Below are positions 18,714 to 27,985 of a stretch of DNA of 64,000 bases, piece by piece; position 1 is the stretch's first letter, and each line of letters opens with the position of its first letter. Below the pieces are notes generated by a model. It did not search any database. It had not been told where the DNA came from and saw only the letters and a list, made by a program, of their open reading frames with translations. The position numbers were made by a program, and so were the translations under genes. Source of the stretch: Bradyrhizobium diazoefficiens (GTDB lineage: Bacteria; Pseudomonadota; Alphaproteobacteria; Rhizobiales; Xanthobacteraceae); the NCBI RefSeq assembly GCF_018129965.1, contig NZ_JAFCKW010000004.1:1-64000 (forward strand), given 5' to 3'.

Positions 18714-19657
18714 TGGCCGCAGAGAACGGGCACGCAGCGAAGGAGACGGTTGCGATCCGGCGTGCAGATGGCGAAAGCCGTACGCTCGCCGCGTCCTTGC
18801 CGCGCCTGGTGCTCGAAGCCCGCCGGATCGCCGCCAACGTGATCCACGGCCTGCACGGCAGGCGCCGCGCCGGCTCCGGCGAGAATTTCTGGCAATACCG
18901 CCGCTTCGTCTCCGGCGAGCCGTCGCAGAATGTCGACTGGCGGCGCTCGGCGCGCGACGACCATCTGTATGTCCGCGAGCTCGAATGGGAGGCCTCGCAC
19001 ACGGTCTGGATCTGGCCCGACCGCTCGCCCTCGATGGCGTTCGCCTCGAAGACCGCGCGCGAGTCCAAGCTGGAGCGGACGCTGATCGTCGCCTTCGCGC
19101 TGGCGGAGTTGCTGGTCGCCGGCGGCGAACGGGTCGGCATTCCCGGGCTGATGGCGCCGACCACGAGCCGCAGCGTCATCGACAAGATGGCGCAGGCGAT
19201 GCTGCATGACGATGCCGACCGGCCGAGCCTGCCGCCGTCCTTCGTGCCCGCGGCACTGGCCGAGACCATCGTGCTGTCGGATTTCTGGTCGCCGATCGCG
19301 GAGATCAGGACCACGCTCGCAGGTCTGTCCGGCTCCGGCGCGCACGGCACGCTGGTGCAAATCGTCGATCCCGCCGAGGAATCGTTCCCCTATTCGGGAC
19401 GCGTCGAATTCGTCGAGCCGGAAGGCTTCGGCGTCATCACCGCCGGCCGCGCCGAAAGCTGGGCGCAGGATTACACCGCACGGCTCGCGCTGCACCGCGA
19501 CCAGATCCGCGCCGAGACCAGCAAGCTCGATTGGCTGTTCACGACGCATGCGACCGATCGCTCCGCCGCCGAGCTGCTGCTGTTCCTGCATGCCGGCATG
19601 CAGGTGAGCAAATCGGGCGCCCGCACCACCACCATCAAGGCGGGGCCGGCCTCATGA
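18713..19657 (+). CDS. DUF58 domain-containing protein
   Basis: This 314-aa DUF58 protein has the family core FWQYRRFVSGEPSQNVDWRR followed by SARDDHLYVRELEWE near residues 60-100, and a von Willebrand A-like second half. It is the usual partner of MoxR ATPases. The ATG overlaps the MoxR stop codon by one base and its own stop overlaps the next start as ATGA, so the three are translationally coupled. Predicted to be cytoplasmic and peripheral to the membrane. Confidence 0.92.
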   Translation: MAAENGHAAKETVAIRRADGESRTLAASLPRLVLEARRIAANVIHGLHGRRRAGSGENFWQYRRFVSGEPSQNVDWRRSARDDHLYVRELEWEASHTVWIWPDRSPSMAFASKTARESKLERTLIVAFALAELLVAGGERVGIPGLMAPTTSRSVIDKMAQAMLHDDADRPSLPPSFVPAALAETIVLSDFWSPIAEIRTTLAGLSGSGAHGTLVQIVDPAEESFPYSGRVEFVEPEGFGVITAGRAESWAQDYTARLALHRDQIRAETSKLDWLFTTHATDRSAAELLLFLHAGMQVSKSGARTTTIKAGPAS

Positions 19658-22467
19658 TGGGATTGCCGCTCGCCTTCACCGAACCGCTGCTCCTGATCGG
19701 CCTCGTCAGCCTGCCGGTGCTGTGGTGGCTTTTGCGCGTGATGCCGCCGCGGCCGCGCCGGATCGAATTTCCGCCGACGCGCCTGCTGTTCGACATCGCA
19801 CCGAAGCAAGAGACGCCGTCGCGGACGCCGTGGTGGCTGACCGCGCTGCGCCTGCTGGCTGCGGCGCTCGTCATTTTCGCCGCCGCCGGCCCGATCTGGA
19901 ATCCGCAGGTCGGCGCCGCCGGCAGCAAGGCGCCGCTGATGATCCTGTTCGACGATGGCTGGAGCGCGGCCTCGCACTGGGACGTCAGGATCAGGGCCGC
20001 CGACGAGCTGATCGCCAGCGCCGACACCGACCGCCGCGCCATTGCGCTGGTGCAATTGTCGGAGCCGAACCGCGACATCACCCTGATGCCCGCGGGCGCG
20101 GCGCGCGTGGCGCTGCGGCAGCTCGCGCCGAAACCCTATGCGATCGACCGCGTCGACACGCTGACCGCCGTCGACCGTTTCCTGAAGGCCACCGGCGACT
20201 GCGAGATCGCATGGCTGTCGGATGGCATCGACACCGGCCGCGGCGAGGAGTTCGTGCAGGCCCTCGGCAAGACCATCGGCGACCGCAGCCTGACCGTGTT
20301 CGAAGGCGGTACGTCCTCGCCGCTGGCGCTGGTCGCGGCCGAGAACGCCGCCGCGAAGATGACGGTGAAGGTGCTGCGCACCGACAGCGGCATTGCCATC
20401 GGCACCGTGCGCGCGCTGGACCAGAAGGCCTCGCCGATCGGCGAAGCGCGCTATTCGTTCGGCCCGCAGGACAAGGAGACCGAGGCCTCGTTCGACCTGC
20501 CAGTCGAGCTCCGCAACGACATCACGCGGCTCGAGATCACAGGCGAGCGTTCGGCCGGCGCGGTGCAGCTGCTGGACAAGCGCTGGCGCCGCCGCGCCAT
20601 CGGCATCGTCACCGGCAACACCAGCGAGACCGCGCAGCCGCTGCTGGCACCGACCTTCTACCTGACGCGCGCGCTGGCGCCGTTCGCCGACGTGAGGCTG
20701 GCCGACAAGGGTTCGGCGCAGCAGGGCATCACGCAGTTCCTCGACCAGAAGCTGCCGATGATCATCCTCGCCGATGTCGGCACCGTCGCGCCCGAAATTC
20801 GCGAGCGCCTCAATGCCTGGATCGACCAGGGCGGCGTGCTGGTGCGGTTCGCAGGTCCCCGTCTGGCGCAGGCCGAGGACGATCTCGTTCCGGTCCGGCT
20901 GCGCAAGGGCGGCCGCACGCTCGGCGGCAGCCTGACCTGGGAGAAGCCGCAGCATCTTGCCTCCTTCGCCGCCGACGGGCCGTTTGCGGGCGTCACCGTT
21001 CCCAAGGACATCACCGTGAACCGCCAGGTGCTGGCCGAGCCCGACGCGGTGCTCGCCACCAAGAGCTGGGCTTCGCTGGAAGACGGCACGCCGCTCGTCA
21101 CCGGCGAGCATCGCGGCAAGGGTCTCGTCAGCCTGTTCCATGTCAGCGCCGACATGCGCTGGTCCGATCTGCCGATGTCGGGCACCTTCGTCGAAATGTT
21201 GCGGCGGATCGTCGACATGTCCGGCTACACCGCCAAGCCCGGCGCCGGCGTCGCCGGCGAGGCGACCGCCGAGACGGTGGCGCCGCTGCACATCCTCGAC
21301 GGCTTCGGCGCCTTCGGCCCGCCGCCGGTCACTGCGAAGCCCCTGTCCGCGGATTATCGCGACCGCGCCACCCCCGATCATCCGCCCGGCTTCTACGGTC
21401 CGGCAGAAGGACCGCTCGCCGTGAACACCCTTGCCAGCGCCGACCGCATCGCCGCGCTCAACACCGCGAGCCTGCGCGCGCTGCACGCCACTTACACCAA
21501 TGCCGAGCCGCGCGACCTGCGCGGCTGGCTGCTGTCGACGGCACTCGCGCTGTTCCTGATCGACGCCATCATCGTCGCGGTACTCGGCGGCGGCATCGCC
21601 GCGCTGCTGCGACGGCGCGCCGCCCCCGCGATGATCGTGCTCGGGCTGTTGCTCGCGGGCCTTGCCGCGGTCTCGCCGACGGCATCGCGCGCCGACAGCG
21701 CCTCGGACGAGTTCGCCATGAAGGCGGTGTCGCAGACCCGCCTTGCCTATGTCGTGACCGGCAATGCCGACGTCGATTCCATCGTCAAGTCGGGGCTGAC
21801 AGGACTGACGCAGTTCCTGGCGCAGCGCACCGCGCTCGAGGCCGGCGATCCCGTCGGCATCGATCCCGGCCGCGACGAGCTTGCCTTCTTCCCGCTGATC
21901 TACTGGCCGATCGTGCCGGGCGCGCCCAAGCCGCCGCAGGACGCCATCAACAAGATCGACGCCTACATGAAGCAGGGCGGCACGGTGCTGTTCGACACCC
22001 GCGATGCGATCGAAGCGCCACCCGGCGAGAATGGCGCCGCGCAGACACCGGGAATGCAGACGCTGCGCGAGCTCCTGTCGTCGCTCGACGTGCCCGAGCT
22101 CGAGCCGGTGCCGCGCGAGCACGTGCTGACCAAGACCTTCTATCTGCTGCGCGACTTTCCCGGCCGCTACAGCACCGGCCAGACCTGGGTCGAAGCGCTG
22201 CCGCGCGACGAGGACGAGGACAGCGCGCAGCGCCCGGCCCGCGGCGGCGACGGCGTCTCGCCCATCATCATCACCTCGAACGATCTTGCCGGCGCCTGGG
22301 CGGTTCGGCTCGACGGTCAGTACATGCTGCCGGTGGCCGGCGGCGACGCCCGTCAGCGCGAATTCGCCTACCGTGCCGGCGCCAACATCGTGATGTACAC
22401 GCTGACCGGCAATTACAAGGCCGACCAGGTGCATGCACCGGCCCTGATCGAACGGCTGGGCCAATGA
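19654..22467 (+). CDS. DUF4159 domain-containing membrane protein with BatA-like N terminus
   Basis: This 937-aa protein starts with a BatA/aerotolerance-type N terminus: two transmembrane segments (about 8-25 and 65-85) bracketing PRRIEFPPTRLLFDI. A long extracytoplasmic part follows, then two membrane spans at about 628-680. The C-terminal DUF4159 domain (about 690-930) contains DELAFFPLIYWPIVPG, KIDAYMKQGGTVLFDTRD and GRYSTGQTWVE. It is probably the membrane scaffold of the MoxR/DUF58 system. Its start overlaps the DUF58 stop. Confidence 0.88.
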   Translation: MMGLPLAFTEPLLLIGLVSLPVLWWLLRVMPPRPRRIEFPPTRLLFDIAPKQETPSRTPWWLTALRLLAAALVIFAAAGPIWNPQVGAAGSKAPLMILFDDGWSAASHWDVRIRAADELIASADTDRRAIALVQLSEPNRDITLMPAGAARVALRQLAPKPYAIDRVDTLTAVDRFLKATGDCEIAWLSDGIDTGRGEEFVQALGKTIGDRSLTVFEGGTSSPLALVAAENAAAKMTVKVLRTDSGIAIGTVRALDQKASPIGEARYSFGPQDKETEASFDLPVELRNDITRLEITGERSAGAVQLLDKRWRRRAIGIVTGNTSETAQPLLAPTFYLTRALAPFADVRLADKGSAQQGITQFLDQKLPMIILADVGTVAPEIRERLNAWIDQGGVLVRFAGPRLAQAEDDLVPVRLRKGGRTLGGSLTWEKPQHLASFAADGPFAGVTVPKDITVNRQVLAEPDAVLATKSWASLEDGTPLVTGEHRGKGLVSLFHVSADMRWSDLPMSGTFVEMLRRIVDMSGYTAKPGAGVAGEATAETVAPLHILDGFGAFGPPPVTAKPLSADYRDRATPDHPPGFYGPAEGPLAVNTLASADRIAALNTASLRALHATYTNAEPRDLRGWLLSTALALFLIDAIIVAVLGGGIAALLRRRAAPAMIVLGLLLAGLAAVSPTASRADSASDEFAMKAVSQTRLAYVVTGNADVDSIVKSGLTGLTQFLAQRTALEAGDPVGIDPGRDELAFFPLIYWPIVPGAPKPPQDAINKIDAYMKQGGTVLFDTRDAIEAPPGENGAAQTPGMQTLRELLSSLDVPELEPVPREHVLTKTFYLLRDFPGRYSTGQTWVEALPRDEDEDSAQRPARGGDGVSPIIITSNDLAGAWAVRLDGQYMLPVAGGDARQREFAYRAGANIVMYTLTGNYKADQVHAPALIERLGQ

Positions 22468-22504
22468 TGCGGATGTTGAATCTCGATGCCCCCCAACCAA
22501 AAGC

Positions 22505-22590
22505 CGTCATGCCCGGCCTCGTGCCGGGCATCCACGTTCTTCTGGGCGTCTGGCAAGCCGTGGATGGCCGGGACAAACCCGGCCATGACG
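22505..22590. repeat. REP-type palindromic repeat inside the MoxR operon
   Basis: An 86-bp element with outer arms CGTCATG / CATGACG, matching inner arms (CATCCACG / CGTGGATG), and two local hairpins (CCCGGC..GCCGGG and GGCCGGG..CCCGGCC). It belongs to the cloverleaf-like intergenic repeats common in Rhizobiales and lies between the third and fourth genes of the operon, so it would be transcribed and folded in the mRNA. Confidence 0.8.
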
Positions 22591-22609
22591 ATGCCGAGAG
22601 AGTGACGCC

Positions 22610-24673
22610 ATGAATTACGGCATCGCCTTCACGCCGCTCGTCCCCGCGATCGTCCTGTGGCTCGCGCTTGCCGGGATCGTGGTCATTGCGATCGTGCTGC
22701 TGGTGGCCCGTGCGCGCGGCGCCGCCGTGCGCGTGGCCGCGCTGGCGCTGTTCCTGCTGGCGCTTGCCAATCCCTCCTTCACCAGAGAGGACCGCGATCC
22801 CCTCACCTCGGTCGCCGCCGTCATCGTCGACAAGAGCCCGAGCCAGAATTTCGGCAAGCGCAACGAGGAAGCCGCCAAGGCGCAGGAGGCGCTGGTCGAC
22901 GGCCTGAAGAAGATCAAGGGGCTGGAAGTCCGCGTCGTCGACGCCGGACAGGCCGATGGCGAGACCGACGGCACCAAACTGTTCGGCGCGCTGGCCTCGG
23001 CCTTGTCGGACGTGCCGGTCGACCGCGTCGCCGGCGCATTCCTGATCACTGACGGCCGCGTCCACGACATCCCGGCGAGCGCCGCCGGCCTCGGCTTCCA
23101 GGCGCCGGTGCATGCGCTGATCACCGGCCAGAAGGACGAGCGCGACCGCCGCATCGCCATCACGGCGGCGCCGCGCTTCGGCATCGTCGGACAGAACCAG
23201 ACCATTACCTATCGCCTCGACGATCAGGGCGTCACCGGCGAGCGCGCCAAAATCACGATCCGCCGCGACGGCGAGGTCCTGAGCGAGCGTACCTTGTCGA
23301 GCGGCCAGAGCGCGAGCGTCGACGTCGACATCAAGCATGCCGGTCCCAACATCGTCGAGATCGAGGCCTCGCCGCTTGAAAAAGAACTGACGCCGGTGAA
23401 CAACCGTGCCGTCGTCGCCATCGACGGCGTGCGCGACAAGCTGCGCGTGCTTTTGGTCTCGGGCGAGCCGCATTCGGGCGAGCGTACCTGGCGCAACCTC
23501 CTGAAGTCCGACGCCAGCGTCGATCTCGTGCATTTCACCATCCTGCGTCCGCCGGAGAAGCAGGACGGCACGCCGATCAACGAATTGTCGCTGATCGCGT
23601 TTCCGACCCGCGAGCTGTTCCAGCAGAAGATCAACGAATTTCAGCTGATCATCTTCGACCGCTATGCCCGCCAGGGCGTGCTGCCGATCGCCTATTTCGA
23701 CAACATCGCGCGCTATGTGCGCGCCGGCGGCGCCGTGCTGGTCTCGGCCGGCCCGGACTATGCCTCCAACACCAGCATCTGGCGCACGCCGCTGGATTCA
23801 GTGCTGCCCGCAGAGCCCGTCGGTGTCACCGAGAAACCGTTCTATGCGCATCTGTCCGACGTCGGCAAACGCCATCCGGTCACACGCGGGCTCGAAGGCT
23901 CGGCCTCCGAACCGCCGCGCTGGAGCCGCTTCTTCCGCACCGTCGACACCCGCAATGCCGTCAACCCGCCGGTGATGACCGGCGTGGACGGCAAACCGCT
24001 GCTGTTCCTGTCGCGCTTCGGCGAGGGCCGCGTCGCGCTGCTGCTGTCCGATCACATCTGGCTGTGGGCGCGCGGCTATGAGGGCGGCGGCCCGCATCTC
24101 GATCTGCTCAGGCGGATGTCGCACTGGCTGATGAAGCAGCCGGATCTCGACGAAGAGGCGCTGCGCCTGCAGGTGCAGGGCAAGGACCTCGTGGTGGTGC
24201 GCCAGACCATGGCCGAGAGCGTCCAGCCGGTCAGCGTGACCTCGCCCTCGGGCGTGGCGCACGATCTGACGCTGAGCGCCGGCGATCCCGGCGAGTGGCG
24301 CGCCAGTCTGCCGGCGAACGAACTCGGCCTGTGGCAGGCCACCGACGGGACGCTGAAGGCGCTGATCAATGTCGGCCCGACCAATCCGAAGGAGTTTTCG
24401 GAAGTCACCTCCACCACCGACACGCTGAAGCCGCTGACCCAGGCGACCGGCGGCAACGCGGTGCGCATCGCCGACGGCAGCAGCGTCGACCTGCCGCGCA
24501 TCGTACCGGTGCGCTCGGCCGGCATCTTCGCCGGCGACGGCTGGATGGGCGTGCGGATGCGCGATGCCAGCGTCGTCAGGGGCGTCGGCGTGCTGCCGAT
24601 CTTCGCCGGAGTGATCGGCCTGTTGCTGCTGCTGGGCGCGTTCGCCGCGACCTGGATGCGCGAGGGGCGCTGA
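22610..24673 (+). CDS. Large membrane protein of the MoxR operon with glutamine-amidotransferase-like domain
   Basis: This 687-aa protein has two N-terminal membrane spans (about 10-33 and 39-55), a von Willebrand A-like region (AAVIVDKSPSQNFGKRNEEA onward, with FLITDGRVHDIP), a class I glutamine-amidotransferase-like fold (about 280-510, RVLLVSGEPHSGERTWRNLL to LLLSDHIWLWARG) without a clear catalytic Cys, and a final membrane span at about 658-682. GAGAGAGTG precedes the ATG. It is the homologue of the fourth gene of the R. leguminosarum envelope operon. Mechanism unknown. Confidence 0.86.
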   Translation: MNYGIAFTPLVPAIVLWLALAGIVVIAIVLLVARARGAAVRVAALALFLLALANPSFTREDRDPLTSVAAVIVDKSPSQNFGKRNEEAAKAQEALVDGLKKIKGLEVRVVDAGQADGETDGTKLFGALASALSDVPVDRVAGAFLITDGRVHDIPASAAGLGFQAPVHALITGQKDERDRRIAITAAPRFGIVGQNQTITYRLDDQGVTGERAKITIRRDGEVLSERTLSSGQSASVDVDIKHAGPNIVEIEASPLEKELTPVNNRAVVAIDGVRDKLRVLLVSGEPHSGERTWRNLLKSDASVDLVHFTILRPPEKQDGTPINELSLIAFPTRELFQQKINEFQLIIFDRYARQGVLPIAYFDNIARYVRAGGAVLVSAGPDYASNTSIWRTPLDSVLPAEPVGVTEKPFYAHLSDVGKRHPVTRGLEGSASEPPRWSRFFRTVDTRNAVNPPVMTGVDGKPLLFLSRFGEGRVALLLSDHIWLWARGYEGGGPHLDLLRRMSHWLMKQPDLDEEALRLQVQGKDLVVVRQTMAESVQPVSVTSPSGVAHDLTLSAGDPGEWRASLPANELGLWQATDGTLKALINVGPTNPKEFSEVTSTTDTLKPLTQATGGNAVRIADGSSVDLPRIVPVRSAGIFAGDGWMGVRMRDASVVRGVGVLPIFAGVIGLLLLLGAFAATWMREGR

Positions 24674-24758
24674 TCTCGATCGGCTGGCGTGGTTCACCTG
24701 TCCCCGGCGGGAAGAGGTATTTCACGTCCGCGGACACCCCAAACCAAGCTCATCCCAC

Positions 24759-24863
24759 TCTAGGGCTTCGGTTCTGATCGGATCAGAACCGAAGCTCTAG
24801 ATTCTTGTTTTAACGCGTTTTCTTCACGCGAACCGGTATCCACTTCGCTCGAAAACGCTCGAG
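24759..24863. repeat. Dispersed intergenic repeat, copy 2
   Basis: Same family as 7662-7767: inverted repeat CGGTTCTGATC / GATCAGAACCG, then AACGCGTTTTCTTCACGCGA and ACCGGTATCCACTTCGCTCG. About 90% identical by eye over some 100 bases. Confidence 0.8.
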
Positions 24864-24938
24864 TTGCCCGAACGACACATGGCGCGGTCACCCGCGCGAG
24901 AGCGTCTGACTTCCGTTGACAACAGCTGATCGATCGGG

Positions 24939-24959
24939 CGATGTTACATTATAACATCG
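24939..24959. promoter_or_regulatory. Zur-box-like operator
   Basis: A perfect 8-bp inverted repeat, CGATGTTA / TAACATCG, around the five bases CATTA. The core TGTTACATTATAACA differs by two bases from the alphaproteobacterial Zur consensus of the form TGTTATANTATAACA. It lies 44 bases before the start of the DUF2946 gene and 18 bases after a TTGACA hexamer, where a bound repressor would block transcription of the receptor unit. Confidence 0.65.
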
Positions 24960-25002
24960 CGAGATCAGGGGATACCCTCGCGATGCGGGGTGGCGTTTCC
25001 AG

Positions 25003-25407
25003 ATGAAGTGGTTCCGGTCGAATATCAGGCACGGCGCCCGGCTCGCGTTATTCGCGATGCTGGTGCAGCTTGCGCTGACGTTCGGCCACAGCCATTGGTT
25101 CGCCCAGGCGACCACGCCTGTCCAAGCCTCGCTTCAGCAGACCGAAGGCACCAGCGGAATCGCTGCGAATGACCGCGCCGCGGTCCAGAAGCCATCGCCA
25201 GGAAGTCCCGACCGCGAGCAGCCCGGCGACGATAATTGCGCGATCTGCGCCTTGGTCGCGATGGCCGGCACCGCCATGTTCGCGACGCCGCCGCTGCTGC
25301 TGCTGCCGCAGGCGGTCGAACTGCTCTATCTCACCACTGACGCCGAATTCGTTCATCTGCAGCCGGCCAGCGCGGCGTTCCAGCCTCGCGCGCCTCCCGT
25401 ATCCTGA
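25003..25407 (+). CDS. DUF2946-like exported protein
   Basis: This 134-aa protein has an N-terminal hydrophobic signal or anchor (LALFAMLVQLALTF), a short His motif GHSHW directly after it, and a CAICALVAMAGT box with CxxC in the middle followed by a second hydrophobic segment. This is the pattern of DUF2946/DUF2946-like proteins, often found beside TonB-dependent metal receptors. It lies between a Zur-like box and the receptor gene. The paired His and Cys suggest metal binding; this is inference. Confidence 0.72.
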   Translation: MKWFRSNIRHGARLALFAMLVQLALTFGHSHWFAQATTPVQASLQQTEGTSGIAANDRAAVQKPSPGSPDREQPGDDNCAICALVAMAGTAMFATPPLLLLPQAVELLYLTTDAEFVHLQPASAAFQPRAPPVS

Positions 25408-25547
25408 TCCCAATCGATTGAGCTGCCATGGAGATCGGCGTTGCGCCGATCTTCATGGCTATCGAAATTGACCCGTCGCTCATCGACGGTGCGTGCCGCC
25501 TCCAACACTTCGCAACGAGCAGGCGGTGCGCGATCGGAATCAGGACA

Positions 25548-27806
25548 ATGTCTCCAAAACCAATCATCGCGAGCTCGAGCCTCGCCGCACTTGCGCTCTT
25601 CCATCTCGGCGGCAGCGCCCTGGCGCAGACACCGGCGTCTGGCGGCGCTACGGTGTTGCCGGGCATCGAAGTCGATGCCCCCAAGCAAACCCAGCCGCCG
25701 CGCCGTCCCAAGGTTCGCATCGTTTCCCAGAAGCGACGCGAAGCGCCTCTGGTGCAGCCGCAGACCGAAGCGCAAGCCGTCGCGGGCCAGAGCGAGAAGA
25801 TGGACGCTGCGCGTCAAAACACGCTCGCGCCCGCCGGGGCCACGGCCCATACGCTCAACCGTCAGGCCATCGAGGCGCTGCCCCAGGGCGCCAACGCGCC
25901 TCTGGACAAGGTGCTGCTGCAATTCCCGGGCGTCACACAGGACTCCGCCGCGAGCGGCGACCTGCACATCCGCAACGAGCACGCCAATCTTCAATATCGC
26001 ATCAACGGCGTCATGCTTCCCGACGGCGTCGGCGCGTTCGGACAGATTCTCGACACCGGCATCGTCGGCAGCCTCTCGCTGCTGACCGGCGCGCTGCCGG
26101 CACAATATGGGCAGCGGACGGCGGGCGTGCTGGACATCCAGACCCGGGCCGACGCGTTCAACAATAGCGGCGTCGTCGGCGTCTATGGCGGCAGCAACGG
26201 CACGATTTCCACCAACGTGGAATATGGCGGCACGGTCGGTCAAACGCAGTATTTCCTGTCGGGACGCTTCCTCCAGAACAATCTCGGCATCGAGAACCCG
26301 ACCCCGTCGGTCAACGCGATTCACGATCGTACCAACCAGGAAAAGGGATTTCTCTATCTGTCGACGATGATCGATCCGACCAGCCGCCTCACCTTCATGA
26401 GCGGCGTGTCGAACGCCACCTTCCAGATCCCGAACAATCCCGGCCAAACACCGAATTACACCGCCTTCGGCGTCTCGAATTTCGACTCGTCCCGCCTCAA
26501 CGAGCACCAGAACGAGTTCAATCAATTCAACGTCGTCACCTACCAGACGTCGAATGGCGAGTTCGACAGCCAGATCTCCTATTTCAACCGCTACAGCCAG
26601 CTGCATTTCTACCCCGACACGATCGGCGATCTCGTCTTCAACGGCGCCTCCTCGGACGTCTATCGCCAGAGCATGGTCAACGGCCTCCAGCAGGACACTG
26701 CCTGGCGCGTCGGCAATGCCCACACGCTGCGCTTCGGCGTCTCGGTCAGCGCGGAGCGGACGCTGGTCAACAGCGGGACGACGGTGCTGCCGTTCGATGC
26801 AAGCGGCACGAGCACGATCGATGCGCCGTTCTCGGTGTTCGATTCCAACGCCAAGACGGGCTGGCTGGTCGGGACCTACCTCCAGGACGAATGGAAGATC
26901 ACCAACAATTTGACGCTCAACGCGGGCCTGCGCTTCGACCAGATGTATCAAAATGTCGACGCGAACCAGCTCAGCCCGCGCGTCAGCCTGACCTGGAAGC
27001 CGTTCGACGGTACGACGTTCCATGCCGGCTATGCGCGCAACTTCACGCCGCCCTCGCAGGTCATCGCAGCGCCGGTCAACCTCGCGCTGGTGACGCCGCC
27101 GAACGCGCCGGCCAACACGCAGACGCCGGCGGTCGGGCAGAACAGCCCGGTGCTGCCGGAGCGCTCGCACGTGTTCGACGTCGGCGTGGTGCAGCAGGTC
27201 TATCCCATTCCCGGTCTCGAGGTCGGCGTGGATGCGTACTACAAGAAGGCGCGCGACCTGCTCGACGACGGCCAGTTCGGTGCGGCCTATGTGCTGAGCG
27301 GATTCAACTACGATCGCGGCGAGAACGTCGGCGTCGAGCTGAAATCGACCTACCGCAACGGCAATTTCAGTGCTTATGCCAACCTGGCCTGGGCCAAGCA
27401 GATCGCAAGCAATGTGGTCTCGAACCAGTATCTGTTCGGCGCGGACGAACTCGCCTATATCGCGGGCCATTACATTTACACGGACCACGCCCAGATGCTG
27501 TCGGCATCGGCCGGCGCCTCCTATCTCTGGGAGGGAACGCGCTACAGCGTGTCGATGATCTATGGCAGCGGCCTGCGCTCGGGCTTTGCCAACACCGACC
27601 ATCTGCCGGGCTACACCCAGGTCAATCTCGGCCTGTCGCACGACTTCAACATCGTCGCGCCGAACAAGCCGACGACGCTGCGGTTCGACGTGGTCAATCT
27701 GTTCGACACGATCTACCAGATCCGCGACGGCTCCGGCATCGGCGTATTCGCGCCACAATACGGACCGCGCCGCGGCTTCTATTTCGGCGTCTCGCAGCGA
27801 TTCTAA
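25548..27806 (+). CDS. TonB-dependent outer-membrane receptor, possible zinc receptor
   Basis: This 752-aa protein has a signal peptide (1-27, ending SALAQ), a proline/arginine-rich linker, a plug domain (about 100-220, with LHIRNEHANLQYRINGVMLP and GVLDIQTR) and a long beta-barrel ending RRGFYFGVSQRF with the C-terminal Phe used for outer-membrane insertion. The ATG at 25548 is preceded by CAGGAC. It follows the DUF2946 gene by 140 bases and both lie downstream of a Zur-like box, so zinc or a zinc chelate is the likely ligand. No long His-rich loop is seen, so another substrate is possible. Confidence 0.85.
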   Translation: MSPKPIIASSSLAALALFHLGGSALAQTPASGGATVLPGIEVDAPKQTQPPRRPKVRIVSQKRREAPLVQPQTEAQAVAGQSEKMDAARQNTLAPAGATAHTLNRQAIEALPQGANAPLDKVLLQFPGVTQDSAASGDLHIRNEHANLQYRINGVMLPDGVGAFGQILDTGIVGSLSLLTGALPAQYGQRTAGVLDIQTRADAFNNSGVVGVYGGSNGTISTNVEYGGTVGQTQYFLSGRFLQNNLGIENPTPSVNAIHDRTNQEKGFLYLSTMIDPTSRLTFMSGVSNATFQIPNNPGQTPNYTAFGVSNFDSSRLNEHQNEFNQFNVVTYQTSNGEFDSQISYFNRYSQLHFYPDTIGDLVFNGASSDVYRQSMVNGLQQDTAWRVGNAHTLRFGVSVSAERTLVNSGTTVLPFDASGTSTIDAPFSVFDSNAKTGWLVGTYLQDEWKITNNLTLNAGLRFDQMYQNVDANQLSPRVSLTWKPFDGTTFHAGYARNFTPPSQVIAAPVNLALVTPPNAPANTQTPAVGQNSPVLPERSHVFDVGVVQQVYPIPGLEVGVDAYYKKARDLLDDGQFGAAYVLSGFNYDRGENVGVELKSTYRNGNFSAYANLAWAKQIASNVVSNQYLFGADELAYIAGHYIYTDHAQMLSASAGASYLWEGTRYSVSMIYGSGLRSGFANTDHLPGYTQVNLGLSHDFNIVAPNKPTTLRFDVVNLFDTIYQIRDGSGIGVFAPQYGPRRGFYFGVSQRF

Positions 27807-27823
27807 ATTGTGGGTGAACGACT

Positions 27824-27857
27824 CGCCGGATCGGCGGCCTGCACGGCCGATCCGGCG
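27824..27857 (+). terminator. Strong hairpin after the TonB receptor gene
   Basis: A perfect 12-bp stem, CGCCGGATCGGC with GCCGATCCGGCG, around a 10-base loop, starting 18 bases after the stop codon. There is no T run after it, so it may be a weak terminator or an mRNA 3'-end stabiliser. Confidence 0.5.
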
Positions 27858-27985
27858 ACACTCTGTTGAAGACCGAGATCGGCTAAGGGACGAGACTCGA
27901 CCGCACCTGGCTCGGCGCGCGCGAGATGACAGCGGGCATCGGCGTCATGAAGAAGTCCCCCGGATTGCGCTGCGCTCCATCCGCG

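Larger units (their letters stand above)
24674..25002. other. Intergenic region with repeat copy and regulated promoter
   Basis: The first half holds the second copy of the dispersed repeat. The second half holds a TTGACA at 24916-24921 and a strong palindrome at 24939-24959 ahead of the DUF2946 gene. No coding region. Confidence 0.6.

Noticed and set aside
19471..22500. A 1009-codon open frame on the minus strand, antisense to the DUF4159 gene
   Set aside because: Same effect of GC bias. The plus-strand frame has membrane spans, family motifs and coupled start and stop codons.
25353..27758. A long minus-strand frame opposite the TonB receptor
   Set aside because: No motif or ribosome-binding site; the receptor on the plus strand is complete with signal peptide and terminal Phe.
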